Below, piece after piece: positions 1-11,164 of a DNA stretch of 64,000 nucleotides. This DNA is from Aegilops tauschii subsp. strangulata (lineage: Eukaryota > Streptophyta > Magnoliopsida > Poales > Poaceae): the NCBI RefSeq assembly GCF_002575655.3, contig NC_053037.3, positions 252,435,135-252,499,134 on the forward strand, written 5' to 3'. The notes under the pieces are model-generated. The model was not told the DNA's origin. It did no database searches and saw only the letters and a program-made list of their open reading frames with translations. A program made the position numbers and the translations under genes. The number at the start of each line of letters is the position of its first letter. The stretch's first letter is position 1.

Positions 1-136
1 TGTCGGGGCGCTGTCGCAAGGTAGATTGTGCACTTTGCATTTGTCGTTGTAGTCCGAAGATGGACGCTTTGGTGATGTAGTTGTTCACGCCGTCGATGTT
101 GTCGAAGACCGGAGATGAAATGCCTTGCCTATCCAT
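1..136 (-). CDS. Beta-family first ORF (gag-like), N-terminus, partial
   Basis: An ATG at 136-134 opens 45 codons that run off the left edge without a stop. The protein starts MDRQGISSPVFDNIDG. Copy H has the matching start MDRQGISPSVFNNNN at 63941, at the same distance (about 2 kb) from its PBS. Two copies keeping the same start codon and frame after a long non-coding leader supports it as the real translation start of the element's first ORF, the usual place of gag. Too little is visible to recognise a capsid domain. Confidence 0.55.
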   Translation of the reverse strand, partial: MDRQGISSPVFDNIDGVNNYITKASIFGLQRQMQSAQSTLRQRPD

Positions 137-1161
137 CACAAGACTCAAGCAAATATGAGTGGGAGAAAGAGAAGAACGATACCAAATGTACCTTGACCGA
201 TGTTGAAGATGGATCAATCACTCAATGTGTAACAAGGAAATAGCACAATTGGTACCAATTCTTGTCGGTTTCTCACACCTACATAAGTAAGACTAATGGT
301 GGAGCTCGGTGAGGATAGTGGCACAAAAAATTTGATGCAAAATGTTAGCAAGAGTCAATAATGTTGAAAGAGATTCACAAATTCGCAAGTGAAACAAGAA
401 GACCAATAGCAAAGAATGGCACACAGAAACACACACACGGATAGATAAATGGGGTCGTGCAACCAAGGAATGAGCACAAAAATGTGGAGTCCACGGAAAA
501 CGCTCGTGTTGCACAACTCAAGAGAGACGCTAGCACGATTGCTTTATAGGTGGATACGACACTTGTGCACAACCTATGATGTGCAAAATGGATAAACTTC
601 TATCCCAAGTATGCTATTATGTATGGTTCCCGGTGTTTGATCCAAGATGATCGGATATGGCAATCTTATATGCAATGTGGTATGATGCTATGGCTATTGC
701 TTACAAGCTCTTTGCTCTTTCTCTTTTGCTTAAAAGCTTTATTCTCTCTTTTTTGTGTGTATGGCCACTTTGCGAAATGCACAAACTGAGATAGCAATTG
801 TGTATATGCGGGAACAATCTTGTGACACAAGGGATGATATGATACCAATATGATATGGTATGTATGCAATGGAAGGTATAGATCACTAATGTGCACAAGT
901 AACGTTGCCGGCAATACTCAAATGGCTAGTCTCGATAGGCAAGTGACGCAAAATGGGCTAGGGGTTAACAATGCAATGTGCAAGGGAATATACAATGGAG
1001 GGATACCACGATACCAAGATGATATGGAGGTTACCGTCGAGGGTTTCTCGTTTGTACGCCAAGGACGGATGATGATGAAGTGGTCAATGTCGATGACGAC
1101 CTCGAGGCGATGATGAGTTGCGGTGTTCTTGATGTAGATACCAAGATGATGGAGACTCGTC

Positions 1162-1530
1162 CCTAAGTAGCCGAAACACCTTAGGAAACGGAAAAACCGC
1201 GAACTCAAAATCTCAAATGTCAAATGTCAAATGGTGGTAGCGGGAATGTGGTGGTGGTTTTGCGGAAACTCAAAGGGATTGCGGAAATGCAATGATGGGT
1301 TTTGAGACGCAATGCGGAAGTCGAGGGTAAGGTGGATGGACTATACACGGTGTCAGAGTTCGAAGCACGGTCCCTAAGTAGCCGAAACACCTTAGGAGAC
1401 ACAACTCACAACACAAACAAAATTGGCTTAAGTTGGGTTGGCGGAAGTGTATGGTGGGCAAGCCTATGCGGAAGTTATGGTGGTGGTTGATGAAGAAGCA
1501 ATCGTCCCTAAGTAGCCGAAACACCTTAGG
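1162..1530 (-). repeat. Three spaced hairpin repeats in the beta leader (copy F)
   Basis: Three near-identical 24-nt blocks at 1162-1185, 1373-1396 and 1507-1530. On the element strand each has arms CCTAAG and CTTAGG around a 12-nt loop GTGTTTCGGCTA. Start-to-start spacing is 211 and 134 nt. Copy H has the same three blocks at 62643, 62777 and 62976 (spacing 134 and 199). The blocks end degenerate modules that also share pieces such as CTTCCGC and CAAAACCACC, so the leader section looks like an old triplication. An RNA packaging or dimerisation role is a guess. Confidence 0.8.
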
Positions 1531-1752
1531 AGACTCGAATCACAACTCAAACAACCACAAATGCTATAAGGAACAAAAAGGGTTAGGTTGCGGAAGGCTA
1601 TGGTGGTTTTGCGGGAGTTATGGGGATGGTAGTATTTTTGTGTTATGGGGGATGTCAATAGCTTCAAAACGAGCTAAAGAACGACAAAAATGGACTCCAG
1701 ATGAATTAGTTATGCACAAAACGGTGAACGGGGAAGGCTGAAATGCCAGGGG

Positions 1753-1892
1753 CCGGACATCCGGGGCTCGGGCCGGATTTCCGGGACCTGATGTCCAGAA
1801 CCGCGCGCGAAAATGCGCTTGAGGAGCCGGATGTCCGGGCCACGGGTCGGATGTCCGGGGGGGCAGATGTCCGGGGCTACGGGCCGGATGTC
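1753..1892 (-). repeat. CCGGACATCCGG motif cluster in the beta leader (copy F)
   Basis: Several copies of a 12-nt motif with inverted arms CCGGA and TCCGG around a CA or AA centre, some mutated. They lie about 300-450 nt downstream of the PBS on the element strand. The matching cluster in H is at 62219-62370. Confidence 0.75.
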
Positions 1893-2181
1893 CGGGCTCC
1901 AAATCCGAGGATGAACTCGAGGAACTCGATTTTAGGGGCGGAAATTGATGATTTCGGGGGCAAAATTGCGGAGATTTCGTGGATGGGAAGTGGGAAAACT
2001 TGGGGAAATGCTAGATCTACTCAAGACACAACGAATCCACGGATCAAAATCAACGAAACATCATCAAACCAACAAATCACAAAAAAATTGGGGCTATTTT
2101 TGTGGGGCAATTTTCGAATTAGGAACAAAATCAACAAAACTAGGCTAGAAAACACAACAGGGAGGCTCCAAATTCGTGATA

Positions 2182-2202
2182 AACCTAAGCTTTGATCCAA
2201 GA
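2182..2202 (-). other. Decayed primer-binding site (copy F)
   Basis: Directly inside the LTR the minus strand reads TTGGATCAAAGCTTAGGTTT. This aligns with the tRNA-iMet complement, TGGTATCAGAGC followed by an AGGTTT-type end, with one lost T and apparent G-to-A and C-to-T changes. Copy H has an intact TGGTATCAGAGCC at the same place. Confidence 0.55.
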
Positions 2203-3073
2203 TGATGTAGGGTGGAACCCTAGATGGCCGATCTTTCACGAAAGGAGCGGATCCCGAAGAGGAACACGAAGAACACGAGGGGAAACACGAGGCAAAACAC
2301 GAGAGAATCACTCAACCAACAAGAATAGATCACACATGCACTAGATCGATGAACACAAAAGGGGATACATGATCCAAAGTCAACAAAGGACGATACAAAG
2401 GGTAACCGGTTCTTCTCCGTGAGGAGGTCTTGATGGGGGTCTTCTCCGTGAGGAGGTCTTGAATCCAAGGTGATCTTCTCCGTAGAGGGGCCGCGGTCTC
2501 TCTCGTGGAGTAGATCCGTAATGGATGAGCAATGCTCTATCTCACATATGAGCTAAACCAATGCTAACACTAACTAGGAGGAGGTGGGGGTCTATATATA
2601 GTGTTAGCCCACGAAGGGGTAAGTGAGAGGGGGATACATGGGCCCTTGGCCCGTTCTCTGCGCACAAGCAGGTGCCGGATGTCCGGGCTGGGGGCTGGAT
2701 GTCCGGCGGCTCACGAAGAGCCGGATGTCCGGGCTGACGGGGTTCAGCTTCGGGTGCGTTCTGTGATGGGCGCCGGATTTCCGGGGGTCGGGCCAGATGT
2801 CCGGGCTGGTCCGGATGTCCGGGCAAGGGCCAGATGTCCGGGGCCTGTAGCAGCCGTCTCTTCTTCCTTCTCCTTCCTTCGGTCCCGCGCACACTTGGCC
2901 TTGGCTCTCCATGGTCTCCTCGGGTGTACCTGAGTATGCACAAAGTCCGCGCTTGAAGTAGCATCCATGTCTTACATGCGGAAAAGGAAGATTCGGAAAG
3001 GAGCGAATTCACCTTAGGTCCAATGGCGTAGGCTCGAGTGTACATGGGGATGATCGTCGGATGCTCCGCATCA
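2203..3073 (-). repeat. Beta 5' LTR (copy F), 871 bp
   Basis: Starts TGATGCGG (minus, 3073) and ends CTACATCA (2203). A TATA box is at about 2593-2600 (minus). A cluster of CCGGACATCCGG-type motifs at 2675-2842 sits just upstream of that TATA box, in what would be U3. The ends match the beta 3' LTR of copy G (53432-54377), including the CCCTACATCA terminus. H ends differently, in CCGTATCA. Confidence 0.85.
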
Positions 3074-3155
3074 ACTTAGCAAGTGAAGAACTATGCTCCA
3101 AACTCCAATTGGTCAAGACGAAGCACCCGCACCCCTACAAGGTTCAATGGCGCGA
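3074..3155. other. Orphan 82-bp segment between beta LTR and alpha fragment A
   Basis: This stretch matches neither the alpha pol sequence that stops near 3156 nor the beta LTR that starts at 3073. I see no ORF or repeat in it. It could be filler from a repair event or a remnant of another element. Confidence 0.5.
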
Positions 3156-5316
3156 CTTAGCTTTTTGACATGTAATGCAGCGAGCAACAAAACGCTCAAC
3201 ATCCCGTCTCATCTTTGGCCAAAAGAAATGTGTAGCAAGTACGTCCTCCGTCTTCTTCACGCCAAAGTGTCCCATTAATCCTCCTCCATGCGCCTCCTGC
3301 AACAACAAAAGACGAAGAGAGCTAGCTGGAATGCATAGCTTGTTAGCACGGAACACAAATCCATCATTAACGACAAACTTGTTCCAGGTTCTTCCTTCTT
3401 TACAATTCTGCAAAACATCTTTAAAATCAGCATCATGCACATATTGATCTTTGATGGTCTCCAAACCAAATATTTTGAAGTCAAGTTGTGAAAGCATAGT
3501 ATAGCGACGAGACAATGCATCAGCAATAAAATTTTCTTTACCCTTCTTGTGTTTAATGACATAAGGGAAAGTCTCAATGAATTCAACCCATTTAGCATGT
3601 CTATTATTCAGTTTAGCTTGACTTTTAATATGTTTCAGAGATTCATGATCAGAATGTTTAACAAATTCTTTGGGCCACAAATAATGTTGCCATGTTTCTA
3701 AAGTCTGAACAAGAGCATATAATTCTTTATCATAAGTAGAATAATTCAGACTAGGCCCACTCAATTTTTCAGAAAAGTATGCAACAGGTTTGCCATCTTG
3801 TAATAACACACCTCCTAATCCAATTCCACTAGCATCACATTCAAGCTCAAAAGTCTTATTAAAATCAGGAAGTTCGAGTAAAGCAGCATGTGTCAACTTA
3901 TCTTTCAATACCGTGAAGGCTTCTTCCTGTGTAGTACCCCAAACAAAAGGCACATCCTTCTATGTAAGCTCATTGAGAGGTACAACAATGGTGCTGAAAT
4001 CTCTCACAAAACGCCTATAGAATCCAGCGAGGCCAAGAAAACTCCTCACTTGTGTGACCGTTTTGGGCTGCGGCCAACTCTCAATAGCTTCAATCTTGGC
4101 TTTATCAACTTCAATTCCTTGTGGAGTAACAACATAGCCAAGAAAAGATACTCGGTCGGTGCAGAAGGTGCACTTCCCAAGGTTACCAAACAAACGTGCA
4201 TCACGTAGAGCAATAAAAACAGCACGTAAATGTTCCAAATGTTCCTCCAAAGATTTGCTATAAATTAGTATATCATCAAAATAGACTACCACAAATCGTC
4301 CAATGAAAGCACGTAAAACTTCGTTCATTAGTCTCATGAAAGTACTAGGTGCATTAGTTAACCCAAAAGGCATGACTAACCACTCATATAAACCAAATGA
4401 TGTTTTCCATTCATCTCTCAATTTCATACGAATTTGATGGTATCCACTACGCAAATCAACTTTGGAGAATATTGTAGAGCCACTCAATTCATCAAGCATA
4501 TCATCTAGCCTAGGAATAGGATGACGATAACGAATAGTAATATTATTAATGCCTCTACAATCAACACACATATGCGGCGTACCATCCTTTTTAGGCACTA
4601 GTATAATAGGAACAGCACAAGGACTAAGAGATTCGCGTATATAACCTTTGTCGAGCAGCTCCTGTACTTGACGCATAATCTCCTTCGTCTCCTCTGGATT
4701 GGTACGGTATGGTGCACGGTTGGGTAGCGATGCATCGGGAACTAAGTCAATTTGATGCTCAATCCCTCGAATAGGTGGTAATCCCGGTGGCACGTCTTGT
4801 GGGAAGACGTCAGCGAACTCCTGCAAAATGTTAGTGACAGCAGGGGGCAAAGAGGAAGGCACGTCCTCGAATGAAAATAATGCCTCTTTGCACACAAAAG
4901 CATAGCAAACAGATTTGCTAAAATCTAGCTCATCAATATCAGATTTTGTGGCAAGTAAACATGCACTTTTCAATTTAATTTCAGAAGCAACACTAGATGG
5001 TTTATTATTAGGTTTCATTTGTTGCTCAAATTCTTTTGCCACAATCTGATTTTCACTCTTATTTTTCTCCTCTTTTACTTTATTAGCTCTATTAATATCA
5101 TCTTTCAAAATGGATTCAGGAGTCATAGGAAGCAAAGTAATATGGCTATCCTTATGAATAAGAGTATACTGATTATTTCTACCATGGTGTACAGAATTTT
5201 TATCAAATTGCCATGGTCTACCAAGTAATAAGGAACATGCTTGCATGGGTACCACATCACAATCAACATAAACAGGATAGGTAGAGATACTAAAATGCAC
5301 ACAAATAGTACTAAAA
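3156..5316 (-). pseudogene. Alpha-family pol fragment A (protease-RT-RNase H-integrase start)
   Basis: Minus-strand piece of the same polyprotein as copy B, covering from just after the protease to the integrase zinc-finger region. Recognisable parts are the RT block ending in YFDDILIYS, the RNase H block with FELECDASG, and the integrase HHCC region ending CQKAKS. Defects seen: an in-frame TAG at 3960-3962 where B has AAG, a 12-bp in-frame deletion in RT near 4400, and loss of gag, both LTRs and most of the integrase. The right edge (about 5316) is fused head-to-head to the leader of copy B. The left edge meets an orphan segment and then the LTR of copy F. Antisense frames running past 5316 are not real. 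Confidence 0.85.
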
Positions 5317-6040
5317 TGAAACCTGGAGACCCCCGGGCAGTTTTTAGGCCAAAATTTCGGCAACCCAAAATATTTTTTCCCTATCCTATTTTTAGGCCCC
5401 GGGTAGTGTTTTGAGACACTCGCCATCATAGTGATTTTTTGTCGCACTTTTTCGTCGTCGCTGCTCTGATTTCCGAAAAAAAAAATAGTCAAAAAATTTT
5501 GTGCCCATCCTGTCAGTTTGACCTGGGAAGAGTTTTGAGACACTCGCCATTATAGTGATTTTTTCGCAAAAAAAAAAAAAAAAAAGGAGGAGCGCAAAAA
5601 AAAAGAGCGCAAAAAAAAAAAAAGAGCGAAAAAAAAATTCCTGAGTGTGCTTTTCCCTTGTTTACGTGCAGCGCCGTGATTTTGTTAGTGTTCTAGGCTC
5701 GCGTCTCTAGCACGGTCTAGCCTAGGACCAGCACAGTACCGTCGTTGAGCGTTTATTCAACTTTGCATCTCTGAATTGATTATTGCTTACCATTTTGCTA
5801 CCATATTATAAGCCTTCCCAGCTCCACATAAGTCTACATCGTGCGTTGGACTCTCCCTGGTAATCGCTATATCCAAGCTTTGAGAGTTTTTGACTACAAC
5901 GGTTGCCGATCACCACCTGCTGCTGGGTAAGAACTGGTAAGAATTTGAGATTCGCTTGAAGGTTTTGTGACACACCACCATCCCACCACTTCTAGTAGTC
6001 TGCAGAATCATATTCTTTTGTGTTTCTATTGCTGCTAACC
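5317..6040 (+). other. Alpha leader of copy B (truncated 5' UTR)
   Basis: Non-coding leader. It holds two direct copies of a block starting TTTTGAGACACTCGCCAT (about 5411 and 5533), then A-rich runs at 5565-5632. The 3' part (about 5640-6040), with GTTTACGTGCAGCGCCGTGA and GTGTTCTAGGCTCGCG, is well conserved in C, D and E, so it may carry packaging or translation signals (inference). It ends in the start context AACCATGG. Confidence 0.75.
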
Positions 6041-9000
6041 ATGGCAGGTTCACAAGCCGATGAGACTGATTGGGCGAACATGACGAACAAGGAGTTGCAT
6101 GATAAATTTCAGCAAATGATGAGTGGCCAGGTGGGAGATGTGCTAAACAGATTTGAAGAGGCTATGGAGAAGATAGATGCCGTGGAGAAGTCGTTTGAGA
6201 CAAAGCTGGATAACAAGTTTACTGAATTACTAAAGCGTCTTCCCCAACCACCACCGGCTGCACATGTCGCACCTCTACAACAACAACAACCACATCTCCA
6301 ACGCCGCCTTCCAAATCAAGTGGGACGGGCACAGCGCGTTCCAATTGAGATTGGTCAAAATTCGGGTGCTGCTGTCCCTACTGTTGATGCTTCTTTGGCT
6401 CCTGCTCCTGCGGCGGCTGAGGAGGATGGCGATTATGCAGGCGATTATGAGGATGAGGTTGATCAAAATCAGAACTACGTGCAGCCACCAGCACCACCAC
6501 CAGCAGGTCGACCTCAGGTATATATTCGCAACGGTAGGCCGGCACCACCACCTCAGGTACGAGATCATGACCATCTCCCTAAACTGAAATTGAATATTCC
6601 ACCATTTGAGGGTAGATATGTTCCTGATATATATCTTACTTGGGAGTTAGAAACTGAACAACGATTTACATGTTTACAATATCCTGAGGAGAGACGTGTT
6701 CCTGCTGCTGTTTGTGCTTTCACTAGCTTTGCATGTGTATGGTGGTCTGAACATTGTAGATTATATCCTGTTCCAGCTACTTGGGCTGCTTTGAAAACTG
6801 CTATGCGTACTCGTTGGGTTCCACCATATTATCAACGTGAATTACTTCAAAAATTGCAGCGTTTAAGACAAGGAAAAAATTCTGTAGAAGAATATTATCA
6901 GGAATTACAAACTGGCATGATTAGATGTGGTATTGTTGAGGAGAATGAAGCTATGCTTGCACGTTTTATGGGTGGATTAAATAAAGAGATTCAGACCATT
7001 CTAGAGTATAAGGATTATAATAATATCACTCGTTTATTCCATCTTGCTTGTAAAGCTGAACGTGAAGTGCAGGATCGACAGCCATTGGCGCGAACTAACT
7101 TTTCTGCAGGTCGACCTTCATCATGGACACCGCGTGCATCTTCTACTTCCACTTCACCATCACCTCCATCAGGTGCCACCTCCAGCCGTGATACAAGAAA
7201 GCAGGCACAACCACCACTCTCTGCCAAGAGCACACCTGCCGGGCCTGTGCAAAGCTCTTCTTCTTCCATGGCATCGACAGGGCACACAAGTGATATTATT
7301 TGTCGTCGTTGTAAGGGAAGAGGACATTTTGCGAGAGAATGCAAATCTCAGCGTGTCATGATTGCTACTGAGGATGGTGGGTATGAGTCCGCTAGTGACT
7401 ATGATGAGGAGACTTTGGCTCTTATTACACGTGAAGAACATGGTGGAGATGATTCTGAAAATGAGACGCAATACATGGCTCCTGAAGACGCAGACAGGTA
7501 TGAATGTTTAGTTGCTCAACGTGTTTTGAGTGTGCAGGTCACACAAGCAGAGCAAAATCAGAGGCATAATTTGTTCCATACAAAGGGAGTTGTGAAGGAA
7601 CGTTCTGTTCGCGTCATCATAGATGGAGGGAGCTGTAACAACTTGGCTAGCATGGAGATGGTGGAGAAGCTATCTCTCACCACAAGACCACATCCACATC
7701 CTGACTACATCCAATGGTTCAACAACAGCGGCAAGGTTAAGGTAACACGTACTGTTCGTGTGCATTTTAGTATCTCTACATATGCTGATTATGTTGATTG
7801 TGATGTGGTACCCATGCAAGCATGTTCCTTATTACTAGGTAGACCATGGCAATTTGATAAAAATTCTGTACACCATGGTAGAAACAATCAGTATACTCTT
7901 GTTCATAAGGATAAAAATATTACTTTGCTTCCTATGACTCCTGATTCCATTTTGAAAGATGACATTAATAGAGCTAATAAAGCAAAACAGGAGAAAAATA
8001 AGAGTGAAAATCAGATTGTGGCAAAGGAATTTGAGCAACAAATGAAACCTAATAATAAACCATCTAGTGTTGTTTCTGAAATTAAATTGAAAAGTGCATG
8101 TTTACTTGCCACAAAATCTGATATTGATGAACTAGATTTCAGCAAATCTGTTTGCTATGCTTTTGTGTGCAAAGAGGCATTATTTTCATTCGAGGACGTG
8201 CCTTCCTCTTTGCCCCCTGCTGTCACTCACATTTTGCAGGAGTTCGCTGACGTCTTCCCACAAGACGTGCCACCGGGATTACCACCTATTCGAGGGATTG
8301 AGCATCAAATTGACTTAATTCCCGGTGCATCGCTACCCAACCGTGCACCATACCGTACCAATCCAGAGGAGACGAAGGAGATTATGCGTCAAGTACAGGA
8401 GCTGCTCGACAAAGGTTATATACGCGAATCTCTTAGTCCTTGTGCTGTTCCTATTATACTCGTGCCTAAAAAGGATGGTACGTCGCGTATGTGTGTTGAT
8501 TGTAGAGGCATTAATAATATTACTATTCGTTATCGTCATCCTATTCCTAGGCTCGATGATATGCTTGATGAATTGAGTGGCTCTACAATATTCTCCAAAG
8601 TTGATTTGCGTAGTGGATACCATCAAATTCGAATGAAATTGGGAGATGAATGGAAAACTGCATTTAAAACTAAGTTTGGTTTATATGAGTGGTTAGTCAT
8701 GCCTTTTGGGTTAACTAATGCACCTAGTACTTTCATGAGACTAATGAACGAAGTTTTACGTGCTTTCATTGGACGATTTGTGGTGGTCTATTTTGATGAT
8801 ATACTGATTTATAGCAAATCTTTGGAAGAACATTTGGAACATTTACGTGCTGTTTTTATTGCTCTACGTGATGCACGTTTGTTTGGTAACCTTGGGAAGT
8901 GCACCTTTTGCACCGACCGAGTATCTTTTCTTGGCTATGTTGTTACTCCACAGGGAATTGAAGTTGATAAAGCCAAGATTGAAGCTATTGAGAGTTGGCC

Positions 9001-11164
9001 GCAGCCCAAAACGGTCACACAAGTGCGGAGTTTTCTTGGACTCGCTGGTTTCTATAGGCGTTTTGTGAGAGATTTTAGCACCATTGCTGCACCTCTCAAC
9101 GAGCTTACAAAGAAGGATGTGCCTTTTGTTTGGGGTAACGCACAGGAAGAAGCCTTCACGGTATTGAAAGATAAGTTGACACATGCTCCTTTACTCCAAC
9201 TTCCTGATTTTAATAAGACTTTTGAGCTTGAATGTGATGCTAGTGGCATTGGATTAGGAGGTGTGTTATTACAAGATGGCAAACCTGTTGCATACTTTTC
9301 TGAAAAATTGAGTGGGCCTAGTCTGAATTATTCTACTTATGATAAAGAACTATATGCTCTTGTTCGGACTTTAGAAACATGGCAACATTATTTATGGCCC
9401 AAAGAATTTGTTATACATTCTGATCATGAATCTTTGAAACATATTAAAAGTCAAGCTAAACTGAATCGTAGACATGCTAAATGGGTTGAATTCATTGAAA
9501 CTTTCCCTTATGTCATTAAACACAAGAAGGGTAAAGAAAATGTTATTGCTGATGCATTGTCTCGTCGCTATACTATGCTTTCACAACTTGACTTCAAAAT
9601 ATTTGGTTTGGAGACCATCAAAGATCAATATGTGCATGATGCTGATTTTAAAGATGTATTGCAGAATTGTAAAGAAGGAAGAACCTGGAACAAGTTTGTC
9701 GTTAATGATGGATTTGTGTTCCGTGCTAACAAGCTATGCATTCCAGCTAGTTCTCTTCGTCTTTTGTTGTTGCAGGAGGCGCATGGAGGAGGATTAATGG
9801 GACACTTTGGCGTGAAGAAGACGGAGGACGTACTTGCTACACATTTCTTTTGGCCAAAGATGAGACGGGATGTTGAGCGTTTGGTTGCTCGCTGCACTAC
9901 ATGTCAAAAAGCTAAGTCACGACTCAATCCTCATGGTTTATATATGCCTTTGCCTGTACCTAGTGTTCCTTGGGAGGATATATCTATGGACTTTGTTTTA
10001 GGTTTACCTCGAACAAAGAAGGGGAGGGATAGCATATTTGTTGTCGTGGATAGATTCTCGAAAATGGCGCACTTTATACCATGTCATAAAAGCGATGATG
10101 CTGTTAATGTTGCTGATTTGTTCTTTCGTGAAATTATTCGCTTGCATGGTGTGCCAAATACTATTGTTTCAGATCGTGATACTAAATTTCTTAGCCACTT
10201 TTGGAGATGTTTATGGGCTAAGTTGGGGACTAAACTGCTTTTTAGTACTACTTGTCACCCCCAAACTGATGGACAAACTGAAGTAGTCAATAGAACATTG
10301 TCTACTATGCTTAGGGCTGTTTTGAAGAATAATAAGAAAATGTGGGAAGACTGCTTGCCTCATATTGAGTTTGCTTATAATCGTTCATTGCATTCTACTA
10401 CTAAGATGTGCCCTTTTGAAATTGTGTATGGTTTCCTACCTCGTGCACCTATTGATTTGTTGCCTCTTCCATCTTCGGAGAAGGTTAATTTTGATGCTAA
10501 ACAACGTGCTGAATTGATCTTAAAAATGCATGAGTTAACTAAGGAAAACATTGAGCGTATGAATGCTAAATATAAACTTGCTGGAGATAAGGGTAGAAAA
10601 CATGTTGTGTTTGCACCTGGAGATCTTGTTTGGTTACATTTGCGTAAGGATAGATTTCCTGATTTGCGCAAATCAAAGCTAATGCCACGTGCTGATGGTC
10701 CTTTTAAGGTGTTAGAGAAAATAAATGATAATGCATATAAACTTGAGCTGCCTGCAGATTTTGGGGTTAGTCCCACTTTTAATATTGCAGATTTGAAGCC
10801 TTATTTGGGTGAGGAAGATGAGCTTCCGTCGAGGACGACTTCATTTCAAGAAGGGGAGGATGATGAGGACATCAATACAATTATTACACCCACAGTCCCT
10901 GCTGCTATACATACTGGACCAATTACTAGAGCTCGCGCACGCCAATTAAATTACCAGGTACTTTCGTTTCTTGCTAATGATTCTAATGTTCATGAGAATA
11001 TGATGCTGCCTAAATTGGATACATTTGTTTTGCTTACAAATGAAGGGCCTAGCTTTGAGAAGGATGAACATTGGAGCAAGAACAAGCATGGAGATGATGG
11101 CATGCGCATGGGGAACAAGAACGGAGTTACAAGTGATGATTTCAGGACGTTGAAGCCACCATAA
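6041..11164 (+). CDS. Alpha (CRM-like) Gag-Pol polyprotein, intact
   Basis: 1,707 aa starting [11 protein letters not shown] at an ATG in AACCATGG context; upstream in-frame codons have no ATG. Order: N-terminal coiled coil (about residues 30-75), Pro-rich linker, Gag domain (about 185-370), CCHC zinc knuckle C-x2-C-x4-H-x4-C (421-434), protease with D-G-G (Asp 528) instead of the usual D-T/S-G, RT with YFDD (917-920), RNase H Asp 1066, integrase zinc finger (His 1248 on) and a catalytic triad Asp 1317, Asp 1378, Glu 1414 with 60 and 35 residues between. The last 100 or so residues are encoded inside the 3' LTR (from 10861) and include [15 protein letters not shown], like the CR motif of CRM integrases. 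There is no stop or frameshift, unlike A, C, D and E, which suggests recent insertion. With no 5' LTR its transcription is doubtful. Confidence 0.9.
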   Translation: MAGSQADETDWANMTNKELHDKFQQMMSGQVGDVLNRFEEAMEKIDAVEKSFETKLDNKFTELLKRLPQPPPAAHVAPLQQQQPHLQRRLPNQVGRAQRVPIEIGQNSGAAVPTVDASLAPAPAAAEEDGDYAGDYEDEVDQNQNYVQPPAPPPAGRPQVYIRNGRPAPPPQVRDHDHLPKLKLNIPPFEGRYVPDIYLTWELETEQRFTCLQYPEERRVPAAVCAFTSFACVWWSEHCRLYPVPATWAALKTAMRTRWVPPYYQRELLQKLQRLRQGKNSVEEYYQELQTGMIRCGIVEENEAMLARFMGGLNKEIQTILEYKDYNNITRLFHLACKAEREVQDRQPLARTNFSAGRPSSWTPRASSTSTSPSPPSGATSSRDTRKQAQPPLSAKSTPAGPVQSSSSSMASTGHTSDIICRRCKGRGHFARECKSQRVMIATEDGGYESASDYDEETLALITREEHGGDDSENETQYMAPEDADRYECLVAQRVLSVQVTQAEQNQRHNLFHTKGVVKERSVRVIIDGGSCNNLASMEMVEKLSLTTRPHPHPDYIQWFNNSGKVKVTRTVRVHFSISTYADYVDCDVVPMQACSLLLGRPWQFDKNSVHHGRNNQYTLVHKDKNITLLPMTPDSILKDDINRANKAKQEKNKSENQIVAKEFEQQMKPNNKPSSVVSEIKLKSACLLATKSDIDELDFSKSVCYAFVCKEALFSFEDVPSSLPPAVTHILQEFADVFPQDVPPGLPPIRGIEHQIDLIPGASLPNRAPYRTNPEETKEIMRQVQELLDKGYIRESLSPCAVPIILVPKKDGTSRMCVDCRGINNITIRYRHPIPRLDDMLDELSGSTIFSKVDLRSGYHQIRMKLGDEWKTAFKTKFGLYEWLVMPFGLTNAPSTFMRLMNEVLRAFIGRFVVVYFDDILIYSKSLEEHLEHLRAVFIALRDARLFGNLGKCTFCTDRVSFLGYVVTPQGIEVDKAKIEAIESWPQPKTVTQVRSFLGLAGFYRRFVRDFSTIAAPLNELTKKDVPFVWGNAQEEAFTVLKDKLTHAPLLQLPDFNKTFELECDASGIGLGGVLLQDGKPVAYFSEKLSGPSLNYSTYDKELYALVRTLETWQHYLWPKEFVIHSDHESLKHIKSQAKLNRRHAKWVEFIETFPYVIKHKKGKENVIADALSRRYTMLSQLDFKIFGLETIKDQYVHDADFKDVLQNCKEGRTWNKFVVNDGFVFRANKLCIPASSLRLLLLQEAHGGGLMGHFGVKKTEDVLATHFFWPKMRRDVERLVARCTTCQKAKSRLNPHGLYMPLPVPSVPWEDISMDFVLGLPRTKKGRDSIFVVVDRFSKMAHFIPCHKSDDAVNVADLFFREIIRLHGVPNTIVSDRDTKFLSHFWRCLWAKLGTKLLFSTTCHPQTDGQTEVVNRTLSTMLRAVLKNNKKMWEDCLPHIEFAYNRSLHSTTKMCPFEIVYGFLPRAPIDLLPLPSSEKVNFDAKQRAELILKMHELTKENIERMNAKYKLAGDKGRKHVVFAPGDLVWLHLRKDRFPDLRKSKLMPRADGPFKVLEKINDNAYKLELPADFGVSPTFNIADLKPYLGEEDELPSRTTSFQEGEDDEDINTIITPTVPAAIHTGPITRARARQLNYQVLSFLANDSNVHENMMLPKLDTFVLLTNEGPSFEKDEHWSKNKHGDDGMRMGNKNGVTSDDFRTLKPP

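Larger units (their letters stand above)
1..3073 (-). mobile_element. Beta-family LTR retrotransposon, copy F (5' end only)
   Basis: Minus-strand 5' end of an LTR retrotransposon: 5' LTR (3073 to 2203), decayed primer-binding site, leader of about 2.07 kb and the first codons of a gag-like ORF running off the window. It is co-linear with copy H at the right edge (60877-64000, plus): same LTR start TGATGCGGAGCATC, same motif arrays, same three hairpins and same first gag codons. F and H therefore point outward from the window in opposite directions. The leader has no long ORF that I would call coding; the short ORFs there are fragments. Ty3/gypsy affiliation is inferred from the iMet-type PBS of H and from G's purine tract; no reverse transcriptase of this family is in the window. 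Confidence 0.8.

Noticed and set aside
5317..5543. Extension of the minus-strand pol frame of fragment A
   Set aside because: The added residues are the antisense of B's leader; homology to pol ends near 5316.
8333..9282. Minus-strand ORFs of about 70-110 codons inside copy B, repeated in C and D
   Set aside because: They are antisense shadows of the RT and RNase H frame and recur only because the copies are similar.
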